Source of the DNA: Acidimicrobiia bacterium
GTDB lineage: Bacteria > Actinomycetota > Acidimicrobiia > IMCC26256 > JAENVU01
Direction of reading: 5' to 3'
DNA: 13,480 nucleotides
Assembly (NCBI GenBank): GCA_017882945.1
Contig: JADGON010000306.1
Coordinates: 1-13,480, forward strand
In this document: in pieces, positions 6,584 through 13,356 of the stretch
How positions within the stretch are numbered: position 1 is the stretch's first letter
How the letters are laid out: each line of letters starts with the position of its first letter
The notes under the pieces: model-generated
What the model was told of the DNA's origin: nothing
What the model saw: the letters and a program-made list of their open reading frames with translations, nothing else
Database searches by the model: none
Made by a program: the position numbers and the translations under genes

Positions 6584-7068
6584 CGTACGTGACCGCGCGA
6601 CCGAATGGACGCTTCGAGATCCGGGAGTCCCGGACCACCGAGCGGGGACCGCGGTCACGGACGCTGGCGACGTTTCGCGTGCTCGACGACGAAGCGCTGG
6701 CGCGGGCCAACGCGCGAGCTGCGACACCGATCGATCTGGTTTCCCTGCGCGCGGCGGCCCGTCGGGCCGGCGCGCCGGTCGTGGCGGGATCGCCGGCCGA
6801 CCGAGCGGCCCGCCAGCTGCTGCGCGAGGTCGCGCGCGGAGACCGACCCGCGCCGGGTTTGGGCGCCCTGTGCGCGACCGTCCTCCGTGACGTGAGCAGC
6901 GTGCCCGACAACGGGGTCTCGGACGCCGTGCGAGATGTCGCGCCGTGGATAGGAGCGAGTGCCGCCGAGCGTGGTGAGGCACTGCGTGACCTCCTCCTGC
7001 TCGCGGACCGGCTCCCGGTCCGTCCTCGGGGTCCACTCCGGTTCCCGCGACTCCGGGGATCGGAATGA
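6580..7068 (+). CDS. Uncharacterised 162-aa protein, putative antitoxin/regulator partner of a nucleotidyltransferase
   Basis: I cannot name a characterised family. The N-terminus, MAYVTARPNGRFEIRES followed by GPRSRTLATFRVL (to about residue 35), predicts a small basic beta-sheet. It recalls N-terminal segments I associate with other actinobacterial hypothetical proteins encoded ahead of nucleotidyltransferases; this is an impression from memory. Residues 38-90 and 128-145 are predicted helical and rich in alanine, arginine and leucine; the tail PVRPRGPLRFPRLRG is basic. There is one cysteine (C98), no membrane segment and no signal peptide. The ATG at 6580 is chosen over a GTG at 6562 because the -10 box TAGAAT ends 7 nt before it. 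The gene overlaps the next by ATGA (7065-7068), so the two products are probably made together. A DNA-binding antitoxin acting on the palindrome at its own start is the most economical idea, but it is inference. Confidence 0.6.
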   Translation: MAYVTARPNGRFEIRESRTTERGPRSRTLATFRVLDDEALARANARAATPIDLVSLRAAARRAGAPVVAGSPADRAARQLLREVARGDRPAPGLGALCATVLRDVSSVPDNGVSDAVRDVAPWIGASAAERGEALRDLLLLADRLPVRPRGPLRFPRLRGSE

Positions 7069-7628
7069 CCGAGCTCTCACTTCCCGACAAGGTGGTCGCG
7101 CTCGACCATGCCCTCGACGACGCGGGCATCGATCACGCATTCGGCGGCGCGCTGGCGCTCGCCTACTACGCGGAGCCGCGCTCGACGGTTGACATCGACG
7201 TCAACGTCTTCGTGGCGCTCGATCGGGCCGGCGATGTGATCGCGGCGCTCCGGCCGCTCGGGGTCGACGACGCGTTGGATCCTCGTGCGCTCGATCGTGA
7301 TGGCCAGGTGCGGTTGCAGTGGGGCCGAACGCCGGTCGACCTGTTCTTCGCCTACGACGAGGTGCACGACGCCATGCGGAGGGGCCGACGCGTCGAACCG
7401 TTCGGGAGCGACATGATCCCGGTGCTCTCGGCCGAGCACCTCGTCCTGTGCAAGGTGATCTTCGATCGGGACAAGGACTGGCTCGATGTCGCGCAGGTGC
7501 TGGTGGCCGTGGACGGCTTCGACGTCGCCGAGGTGCGACGCTGGCTTGCGCGCATCATCGCCGCCGACGACCCTCGCCGGAATCGATTCGACGACCTGGC
7601 ACGGGAGCTCCTCGGCGCAGGCGAATGA
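7065..7628 (+). CDS. AbiEii/MNT-like nucleotidyltransferase, putative toxin
   Basis: A 187-residue protein with the core of the DNA polymerase beta-like nucleotidyltransferase superfamily. FGGALALAYYAEPRSTVDIDV (from residue 26) supplies the GG loop (27-28) and the metal-binding D43-x-D45 pair. A third acidic residue is likely D92 in TPVDLFF. The later block CKVIFDRDKDWLDVAQVL, with K130, K137 and D141, matches the helical K-x-D segment usual in AbiEii/AbiGii-type and related stand-alone enzymes. All catalytic acids appear intact. Relatives act as toxins in type IV-like or MNT/HEPN-like modules, transferring nucleotides to tRNA or to a partner protein. The substrate here cannot be read from sequence. 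It is translationally coupled to the 162-aa gene by ATGA and followed closely by fadD. A house-keeping role is possible, but the two-gene layout favours a toxin-antitoxin or defence module. Confidence 0.75.
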   Translation: MTELSLPDKVVALDHALDDAGIDHAFGGALALAYYAEPRSTVDIDVNVFVALDRAGDVIAALRPLGVDDALDPRALDRDGQVRLQWGRTPVDLFFAYDEVHDAMRRGRRVEPFGSDMIPVLSAEHLVLCKVIFDRDKDWLDVAQVLVAVDGFDVAEVRRWLARIIAADDPRRNRFDDLARELLGAGE

Positions 7629-7656
7629 CCCGGGCCGTCGCCACCAGGCACACCGC

Positions 7657-7662
7657 TAGTGT
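7657..7662 (+). promoter_or_regulatory. Candidate -10 box (TAGTGT) for a leaderless fadD transcript
   Basis: TAGTGT fits the TANNNT -10 pattern and ends exactly 7 nt before the GTG at 7670, the same spacing as TAGAAT before 6580 and TACCAT before 11448. No clear -35 or ribosome site is visible. It supports the GTG start and separate transcription of fadD from the nucleotidyltransferase pair. Confidence 0.4.
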
Positions 7663-7669
7663 CCACGCC

Positions 7670-9283
7670 GTGACGACACCGACGCAGTGGAACCTGGCCG
7701 ACCTGTTCGAAGCGGTGGCGGACGCAGTCCCTGACCGCACCGCGATCGTGGTCGGCGACCGACGGCTGACCTTCCGGGAGGTCGACGAGCGCGCGACCCG
7801 CCTCGCGCACCATCTCGCCGCGAACGGCGTGCAGCGGGGCGATCACGTCGGGCTCTACCTCTACAACGGTCCGGAGTACGTCGAGGGGCTGTTCGCGGCC
7901 TACAAGCTCGGTGCGGTCCCGATCAACGTCAACTACCGCTACGTCGAGGAGGAGCTGTCGTACCTGTTCGACAACGCCGATCTCGTCGGGCTGATCCACG
8001 GACGGGAGTTCGTCCCCCGGATCGCCGCGGTGAAGCCAAAGTGCCCGAAGCTGGTGGCGTTCGTCGCCGTCGAGGACGGGTCGAGCGAGGACCTCGCCGC
8101 AGTCGGCGCGACCGAGTACGAGGCGGCGCTGGCCGGTGCGTCGCCTGCACGCGACTTCCCGCCCCGGTCCGAGGAGGATCTCTACATCCTCTACACCGGG
8201 GGCACGACGGGGATGCCCAAGGGCGTCATGTGGACGCAGAAGGACTTCTTCCTCTCCACGATCGGGCCGCTCCTGTCGCTGACCGGTGCGCAGCTCGACA
8301 TCCCGGGCGACGTCGTCGCCGCGGCGGTGGCGGGCGGAGGCGTGGTGTCGTTCCCGATCCCGCCGCTCATGCACGGTGCCGCGCTGTGGGTCGCCCTCAT
8401 GGCGATGTTCGCGGGCAACACCCTCGTGCTCACGTCACAGCGCAAGATGGATCCGCACGCGATCTGGGCGACCGTCGAGCGCGAGAAGGTCATGGCGATC
8501 ACGATCGTCGGCGATGCCATGGCTCGTCCGCTCATCGAGGCGCTCGACGAACCCGGCGCGTCGTACGACCTCTCCGGGATGTACGTGATCGGATCGGGTG
8601 GGGCGATGCTTTCGCCCGCGGTGAAGCAGAAGATCGCCGAGCGCCTGCCGCACGTGATCGTGTCCGACAGCATCGGCGCGTCCGAGACCGGCTACCAGGG
8701 CACATTCGCGGGCGCCGACGATCAGGGCCGGCCACGGTTCGTCATGGGTGAGCACACCACCGTGCTCGACAACGCGGGGATCCCGGTCGTCCCCGGCGAC
8801 GGTGTGGTGGGGCGGCTCGCGCGCGGCGGTTACGTGCCGATCGGGTACTACAAGGACCCGGAGAAGACCGCATCGGTGTTCGTCGAGGCCGCGGGCAAGC
8901 GGTGGGTGCTCCCCGGCGACATGGCGAAGGTCGAGGCCGACGGCACGATCACACTGCTCGGGCGCGGCTCGGTGAGCATCAACACCGGCGGCGAGAAGGT
9001 CTTCCCCGAAGAGGTCGAGAACGCGCTCAAGAGCCATGCCGACGTGTTCGACGTCGTCGTGGTCGGCGTCCCCGACGAACGTTGGGGTGAACGGGTCGCG
9101 GCGGTGGTCAAGGCCCGCCCGGGTGCAACGCCGACCGCGGAAGACCTCGCGGCTCACGCCCGCGAGCACATCGCCGGCTACAAGGTCCCGCGCGAAGTCC
9201 ACCTCGTCGATGAGGTCGTGCGCTCACCGTCGGGCAAGGCCGACTACCGCTGGGCCAAGGACGTCGCCACCGGCAAGCAATAG
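7670..9283 (+). CDS. FadD19-like acyl-CoA synthetase (ANL adenylate-forming ligase)
   Basis: A 537-residue ATP-dependent acyl-CoA ligase that adenylates a carboxylic acid and transfers it to CoA. The P-loop is YTGGTTGMPKG (175-185). Other motifs are SDSIGASETG (332-341), the PGD aspartate (415-417), the hinge GRGSVSINTGGEKVFPEEVE (431-450) and the catalytic lysine K523 in SPSGKADYRW. The blocks NVNYRYVEEELSYLFDNADLV, FPIPPLMHGA and GDAMARPL are very like mycobacterial FadD19, which activates C8 steroid side chains, and less like FadD3, the HIP-CoA ligase of the ring pathway. The sterol side chain is therefore a reasonable guess for substrate. Start choice: the GTG at 7670 has a -10 box 7 nt upstream and puts NLADLFE at the usual distance from the N-terminus. 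An in-frame ATG at 7625, overlapping the previous stop, would add 15 residues and is the alternative. Confidence 0.88.
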   Translation: MTTPTQWNLADLFEAVADAVPDRTAIVVGDRRLTFREVDERATRLAHHLAANGVQRGDHVGLYLYNGPEYVEGLFAAYKLGAVPINVNYRYVEEELSYLFDNADLVGLIHGREFVPRIAAVKPKCPKLVAFVAVEDGSSEDLAAVGATEYEAALAGASPARDFPPRSEEDLYILYTGGTTGMPKGVMWTQKDFFLSTIGPLLSLTGAQLDIPGDVVAAAVAGGGVVSFPIPPLMHGAALWVALMAMFAGNTLVLTSQRKMDPHAIWATVEREKVMAITIVGDAMARPLIEALDEPGASYDLSGMYVIGSGGAMLSPAVKQKIAERLPHVIVSDSIGASETGYQGTFAGADDQGRPRFVMGEHTTVLDNAGIPVVPGDGVVGRLARGGYVPIGYYKDPEKTASVFVEAAGKRWVLPGDMAKVEADGTITLLGRGSVSINTGGEKVFPEEVENALKSHADVFDVVVVGVPDERWGERVAAVVKARPGATPTAEDLAAHAREHIAGYKVPREVHLVDEVVRSPSGKADYRWAKDVATGKQ

Positions 9284-9301
9284 CTCTCTCCCTCTCCGTT
9301 G

Positions 9302-9342
9302 TGGCGTCACTTACCCACGTATCTCGTGGGTAGCTGACGCCA
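9302..9342. terminator. Long hairpin between convergent genes, probable bidirectional terminator
   Basis: Arms 9302-9319 and 9325-9342 pair almost perfectly around the loop TATCT. The outer GGCGTCA/TGACGCC and inner TACCCACG/CGTGGGTA are exact, broken only by one C-C mismatch and one possible U-G pair. It lies 18 bp after the fadD stop and 16 bp before the stop codon of the convergent ABC1 gene, so it can serve both. There is no long U-tract, as is common in actinobacterial terminators. The core TACCCAC/GTGGGTA also occurs, in the opposite order, in the palindrome at 6557-6583. Confidence 0.7.
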
Positions 9343-9358
9343 AAGCGTCGGGGTGGGG

Positions 9359-11329
9359 TTACGCGGAGCGGTCGCGGACGACGAGCGCGACGACGCGCAT
9401 GGTGATCACGGTGCCGAGGAACAGACCGACGTAGCCGATGCCCTCGAGCGTCGCGGCCTCGTTGGTGTCGCCGGAGCTCCCGGCGGCGAGGAGGAGGACG
9501 GCCGCGGTGAGGATGCCGACGAGCCCCACGGCCGCGAGCATCGCCCGGTTCGCGAGGTCGCGCACGAAGGTCGCCTCGTCGGCGTCCGCGAACCTCCGGG
9601 TGCGCAGCGTGAGCCGGCCGGACCGGAGCTGCCCGCCGATCGCCTCGGCATGGCCCGGGAGCGTGCGCAACGACGGCAGCGCGCGCAGGAGCTCCTTCTG
9701 CAGCTGCTCGTTCACCGCGTCGGTGTCGGCGACGGGCATGATCATCGAGCCCGCCTGCGCCTGGGCCTGCTCCGCGAACGCGAAGCCCGGTGCCATCGTG
9801 CGCAGCGTCCCATCGAGGGTGATGAGCGCGCGGCTCAGCAGCGTGAGCGACGTCGGGACCGGCAGGTGGTTGCGTTGGAGCACATCGATCATCGCCTTGA
9901 GCATCCCGACGTCGAAGCCGGTGCCGCCGCTGACGTGCATGACCATGAACCGACCGAGGTCGGCCTCGAGCGCGGTGAGGTCGGTTCCCGGAGGGGGCGG
10001 GGAGATCGCGAGCACCGCGCGCTGGAGCAGCTCGGGATCGTTGAGCGTGGACGCGAGCAGCAACCCGCCGAGCGCCTCGAGCGTGGACGGGTCGAGGATC
10101 CCGGTCGAGCCGAAGTCGAGGAGGTTCAGGGTCCCGTCCTCGGCCAGCAGGATGTTGCCCGGATGCGGGTCGGCGTGGAACACCCCGTCCTCCAGGATCT
10201 GGGCCAGGAAGCAGTGCAGCAACCGCTGGGCGAGCACCTCGCGCGGGACCGGACTCGCGTCGAGCGCGGCCTGGTCCGAGACCGGTAGGCCCGAGACCTC
10301 CTCGAGCACGAGCAGGCGACGCGTGCAGAGGTCCAGGTGGACTCCGGGGATGTGGATGCCTTCGTCGCTGCCGCGGTCGTTGCGAATCCGCTCACCGGCC
10401 TGGCCCTCGGTGGTGAAGTCGAGCTCGGCATTGACCGCGTCGGTGAACTCGCCGACCAGAGCCAGGATGTCGGCCCGCAGGCCGATCGACGTCCGGCGTT
10501 GCACGAACCCGGCGAGGCTGAGCATGGCCTGCGTGTCCCGGTTCACCACATCGGCCACATCGGGGCGCTGCACCTTCACGACCACGACCTCACCGGTGAC
10601 GAGGGTCGCGCGGTGGACCTGACCGATCGACGCGGCCGCGAGTGGTGTCCAGTCGAACGTGGCGAAGACCTCCTCGACCGGACGCCCGAGCTCTTCTTCG
10701 ACGACGTCGCGGATCTCGTCGGGCGCGGCCGGCGACACCGCGGTCTGGAGCTGGGTGAGCTCGGTGATCACGGGTGCAGGCAGGAGGTCACTGCGGGTCG
10801 ACGCGACCTGACCGAGCTTGATGAACATGCCGCCGCAGTCTTCGAGCGTGGCGCGCAACCGCGGTCCGAACTCCGGGTCGGCGATCCCGGCTGCCGACGC
10901 GAACCGATGATGGAGCAACCCGTCGCGCCGGGCGATCGAGAGCACTTCACGGAACCGGAGCGGCGGCGCGACCGTCCGTCGGATCCGCTTGATCGGGTGC
11001 GGGAGCTTCGGGAGCCGGCCGAGTCGCTCGTACGGATCCTTCGCTCCGGGCCGCGCGATGAAGTCGAGCGCGATCGCCACGGCCATCGTCGACAGCACGC
11101 TGAAGACGAGCACCCGGATCACCAGCTCGTCGGTGCCGGGGTTCGGACCGACGGAGACGCCGGCGATCACGACGCCGAGGCCCCAGCCCAGGAACCCGGT
11201 CACGAACGTGCGGAACCAGGTCTGGCGCACGCCGAGCATGCGGGCGGCGAACCAACCGATCGCCAGGATCAGCGGGAGCAGGATCAGCGCGCCCGCGTCG
11301 ACTTCGATGTTGATGTCGGCCAGGGTCAT
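9359..11329 (-). CDS. ABC1/UbiB (ADCK)-family atypical kinase-like membrane protein
   Basis: A 656-residue protein with an ABC1/UbiB core. Seen in order: the family-specific KxGQ motif in GMFIKLGQVASTRSDLLP (K171-Q174), the alanine-rich loop AAASIGQVHRA (231-241), the ATP-site lysine K252 in VVVKVQRP, ELDFTTEGQ (302-310), the catalytic-loop-like HADPHPGN (385-392) and the metal-binding LLDFG (403-407). All expected residues are intact. Hydrophobic stretches at about 12-30, 41-60 and 70-92 at the N-terminus and 594-616 and 629-651 at the C-terminus predict membrane anchoring on both sides of the kinase-like domain. UbiB relatives support isoprenoid-quinone or lipid metabolism as ATPases more than as protein kinases. 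The role in actinobacteria, which use menaquinone, is unclear. The ATG at 11329 has TTGACA and AAGCCT promoter elements just upstream. No functional tie to the steroid genes is visible. Confidence 0.9.
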   Translation of the reverse strand: MTLADINIEVDAGALILLPLILAIGWFAARMLGVRQTWFRTFVTGFLGWGLGVVIAGVSVGPNPGTDELVIRVLVFSVLSTMAVAIALDFIARPGAKDPYERLGRLPKLPHPIKRIRRTVAPPLRFREVLSIARRDGLLHHRFASAAGIADPEFGPRLRATLEDCGGMFIKLGQVASTRSDLLPAPVITELTQLQTAVSPAAPDEIRDVVEEELGRPVEEVFATFDWTPLAAASIGQVHRATLVTGEVVVVKVQRPDVADVVNRDTQAMLSLAGFVQRRTSIGLRADILALVGEFTDAVNAELDFTTEGQAGERIRNDRGSDEGIHIPGVHLDLCTRRLLVLEEVSGLPVSDQAALDASPVPREVLAQRLLHCFLAQILEDGVFHADPHPGNILLAEDGTLNLLDFGSTGILDPSTLEALGGLLLASTLNDPELLQRAVLAISPPPPGTDLTALEADLGRFMVMHVSGGTGFDVGMLKAMIDVLQRNHLPVPTSLTLLSRALITLDGTLRTMAPGFAFAEQAQAQAGSMIMPVADTDAVNEQLQKELLRALPSLRTLPGHAEAIGGQLRSGRLTLRTRRFADADEATFVRDLANRAMLAAVGLVGILTAAVLLLAAGSSGDTNEAATLEGIGYVGLFLGTVITMRVVALVVRDRSA

Positions 11330-11366
11330 GGCGGGCAGGCTTCCCGCCCGGCGCCGCGGATGTCAA
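11330..11366 (-). promoter_or_regulatory. Candidate promoter of the ABC1-family gene
   Basis: On the minus strand a perfect TTGACA (11361-11366) is followed after 18 bp by AAGCCT (11337-11342), which keeps the A2 and T6 of a -10 box. Seven bases then lead to the ATG at 11329, so the mRNA would be leaderless. The -10 lies in the loop of a GGCGGG/CCCGCC inverted repeat (6-bp arms), which could be regulatory or a chance product of high GC. Confidence 0.45.
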
Positions 11367-11434
11367 CGCCGGCAGGATCCCCGGATGATCCGAAGCTGGC
11401 ATGGGAGGTGCAATCCGGGCGAGCTGACGCCGCC

Positions 11435-11440
11435 TACCAT
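11435..11440 (+). promoter_or_regulatory. Candidate -10 box (TACCAT) for a leaderless transcript of the 229-aa gene
   Basis: TACCAT matches TANNNT and ends 7 nt before the GTG at 11448. No ribosome site is present in the intervening CACCGGC. The element therefore decides the start for a reading frame that stays open much further upstream, antisense to the ABC1 gene. Confidence 0.45.
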
Positions 11441-11447
11441 CACCGGC

Positions 11448-12137
11448 GTGTCCGCGAAGCGAGGAAAGCCGAAGTCGAACCGCGGTCTCCCGGAGACCGC
11501 GGCGACGAAGGAAGCGATGCGTACCGGGCACGGCTTCGAGGCGGCGATCGAAGCCGGCGTGGTGCCGCCACCGGGATATCTCTGGGTGAACAAGTTCCTC
11601 TCCGGCTCGCCCGCGGAATGGTTGCCCGGTCTCCCGCACGCCGCCGCGACGTTGAAGGATCGGCTCGACACTGCAGCTTGGCTGACCCGGTTGGCCAACC
11701 AGGTCAAGGCTCGGGAGAACCTTGGTGGCACTGCGGCCGAGGTGACGTTGTTCTGGAGCTCGTACACGACCGGCCTCGCCGGGATCACCTTCTCGGCCAC
11801 CCATGAGTTCCTGGACGAGCAGGCGGAGCTGGCGGCGCGGGTCGACGCGCTCATCGCCGAGGAGCCGGCGCGCGCCTCGATGAAGCCGTGGTTGCCCGAT
11901 ACCGACCTCCGAACGACCGTGCTCGCCGAGGCGGTGCGCCGAGGTCTCCAGTCCAAGGAGATCGTCTTCAAGCGCGGGAAGTTCCTCGGCGACCAGGGTG
12001 AGGCCGACTGGGACGCGAACCTTCCCTCCAAGACGCTCGGCGCGTTCTGGATGCTCCTCGAACAGGAGTGCAACAACTACCTGCAGATGCCCGCGTACGG
12101 CCTCTTCGACCCGAGCGCACCGTTCTCGGCCCGCTGA
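11448..12137 (+). CDS. Uncharacterised 229-aa protein
   Basis: I do not recognise this protein. It begins with a basic, probably disordered segment (SAKRGKPKSNRGLPETAATK, 2-21). It continues with PPPGYLWVNKFLSGSP (40-55), then helix-rich sequence from about 64 to 170 and a final part with WDANLPSKTLGAFWMLLEQE (188-207) and NNYLQMPAYGLFDPS. It contains a single cysteine (C208), several tryptophans and no signal peptide or membrane helix, although LFWSSYTTGLAGITFSATHEF (101-121) is fairly hydrophobic. The start was set by the -10 box TACCAT 7 nt upstream. The frame is open further 5' but that part reads as antisense to the ABC1 gene and lacks similar composition. It stands alone between a divergent gene and fadE30, 62 bp before the latter. 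Codon use, with strong G/C at third positions, looks like that of its neighbours, so it is very likely expressed. Confidence 0.65.
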   Translation: MSAKRGKPKSNRGLPETAATKEAMRTGHGFEAAIEAGVVPPPGYLWVNKFLSGSPAEWLPGLPHAAATLKDRLDTAAWLTRLANQVKARENLGGTAAEVTLFWSSYTTGLAGITFSATHEFLDEQAELAARVDALIAEEPARASMKPWLPDTDLRTTVLAEAVRRGLQSKEIVFKRGKFLGDQGEADWDANLPSKTLGAFWMLLEQECNNYLQMPAYGLFDPSAPFSAR

Positions 12138-12183
12138 ACCGCGCTACCGCGGCTTGAAGGTGCCGGCAACGGTGTGCGCCCGG

Positions 12184-12189
12184 TAGCCT
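12184..12189 (+). promoter_or_regulatory. Candidate -10 box (TAGCCT) upstream of the FadE30-like gene
   Basis: TAGCCT fits TANNNT and ends 10 nt before the ATG at 12200, implying a very short or absent leader; the intervening CGGCGACCCG has no ribosome site. A small hairpin, CCGCG/CGCGG (12139-12152), just after the preceding stop may end the upstream transcript but is too short to call a terminator. Confidence 0.3.
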
Positions 12190-12199
12190 CGGCGACCCG

Positions 12200-13354
12200 A
12201 TGGACCTCACGTGGACGGCCGAACAGCAGGGGTTTCGGGCCGAGGCGCGGGGTTGGCTCGAGGCGAACGTGCCCGCGGCGCCCCTGCCGAGCGGCGACAC
12301 GCGCGACGGCTTCGCCCTCCATCTCGAGTGGGAGCGCCGGCTCTTCGATGCCCGCTGGGCGGTCGTGTCGTGGCCCGAGGCCTACGGCGGCCGGGAGGCG
12401 AGCCTCTGGGAATGGCTCATCTTCGAGGAGGAGTACTACCGGGCGGGGGCACCGCAGCGGGTCACTCAGAACGGCATCTTCCTGCTCGCGCCCACGCTGT
12501 TCGAGTTCGGGACCCCGGAGCAGCAGGATCGGTACCTCCCGAAGATGGCGAGCGGCGAGGAGACCTGGTGCCAGGGTTGGTCCGAGCCGGATGCCGGAAG
12601 CGACCTTGCCGCGATCACGTCCCGAGCGGTCCGAGTTGATGCGGCCGGCGGGTGGCGGCTCACGGGGCAGAAGACGTGGACGACCCGCGGCGCGTTCTGC
12701 ACCCATCTCTTCGGGCTGTTCCGCTCGGACCCGGAGGCGCAACGCCACCACGGGCTCACCTACTTCCTGGTGCCCCTCGACGCCGCGGGCGTGACGGTGC
12801 GCGGCTTCGGCCGCCTCGACGGTGACGAGGGCTTCGCCGAGGTCTTCTTCGACGACGTGTTCGTGCCCGACGATCTCGTGCTCGGTGAGGTGCACGAGGG
12901 CTGGCGCATCGCGATGGCGACGACGGGCTCCGAGCGCGGTCTGACGTTGCGCAGCCCGGGTCGCTTCCTCGCGGCCATCAATCGGCTGGTCGAGCTCGCG
13001 GACGAGGTCGACCTCGCGACCGGAGTCGGCAACGATCCCGCGCTGCGCCACGACATCGTCGACTCCTACATCGACGCGGAGGCGTACCAGCTCCAGACGC
13101 TCGGGACGGTCACACGGATCAGCGCGGGCGAGAGCATCGGCGCGGAGTCGAGTCTCACCAAGATCTATTGGTCCGACCTGGACGTGCGCCTCCACGAGGC
13201 CGCGCTGCGGCTCCTGGGCCCGGCGGCAGAGCTCGAGGACAACGGCTGGATGAAGGGGTACCAGTTCGCCCTGTCAGGTCCGATCTACGCGGGGACCAAC
13301 GAGATCCAGCGCAACGTCGTCGCCGAGCGCGTGCTCGGGCTTCCGAGGAAGTAG
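12200..13354 (+). CDS. fadE30: FadE30-like acyl-CoA dehydrogenase (steroid ring C/D catabolism)
   Basis: A 384-residue FAD-dependent acyl-CoA dehydrogenase, complete and close to the length of M. tuberculosis FadE30 (Rv3560c), which introduces a double bond in the propionyl-CoA side chain of the hydrindane intermediate. The flavin/substrate block WSEPDAGSDL (127-136), TGQKTWTT (155-162), GLFRSDPEAQRHHGLTYF (172-189) and the C-terminal YAGTNEIQRN (363-372) are clear, and the third of these closely matches what I recall of FadE30. The usual catalytic glutamate of the YEGT motif is alanine here (A364). E245 in SERGL stands where isovaleryl-CoA dehydrogenase carries its alternative catalytic base. 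The ATG at 12200 puts the first helix at the expected place. The next gene, also a dehydrogenase, starts 2 bp after the stop, so the two are co-transcribed. The symbol is likely but rests on recalled similarity. Confidence 0.8.
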   Translation: MDLTWTAEQQGFRAEARGWLEANVPAAPLPSGDTRDGFALHLEWERRLFDARWAVVSWPEAYGGREASLWEWLIFEEEYYRAGAPQRVTQNGIFLLAPTLFEFGTPEQQDRYLPKMASGEETWCQGWSEPDAGSDLAAITSRAVRVDAAGGWRLTGQKTWTTRGAFCTHLFGLFRSDPEAQRHHGLTYFLVPLDAAGVTVRGFGRLDGDEGFAEVFFDDVFVPDDLVLGEVHEGWRIAMATTGSERGLTLRSPGRFLAAINRLVELADEVDLATGVGNDPALRHDIVDSYIDAEAYQLQTLGTVTRISAGESIGAESSLTKIYWSDLDVRLHEAALRLLGPAAELEDNGWMKGYQFALSGPIYAGTNEIQRNVVAERVLGLPRK

Positions 13355-13356
13355 CT

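Noticed and set aside
7319..7669. Upstream extension of the fadD frame
   Set aside because: The first part is out-of-frame sequence of the nucleotidyltransferase gene. The conserved ligase sequence begins only after 7670, where a -10 box and GTG fit.
11330..11350. GGCGGG/CCCGCC hairpin at the ABC1 start as a riboswitch or attenuator
   Set aside because: Six-bp GC arms are expected by chance at this GC content, and it overlaps the likely -10 element, so an RNA role is unlikely.
10989..11447. Upstream extension of the 229-aa protein
   Set aside because: It overlaps the ABC1 gene antisense, and TACCAT before the GTG at 11448 gives a better start.
10337..11806. A 489-aa plus-strand frame antisense to the ABC1 gene
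   Set aside because: Its composition is typical of an antisense shadow (many R, E, D, G, H), it has no motifs, and the opposite strand encodes a fully conserved ABC1-family protein.
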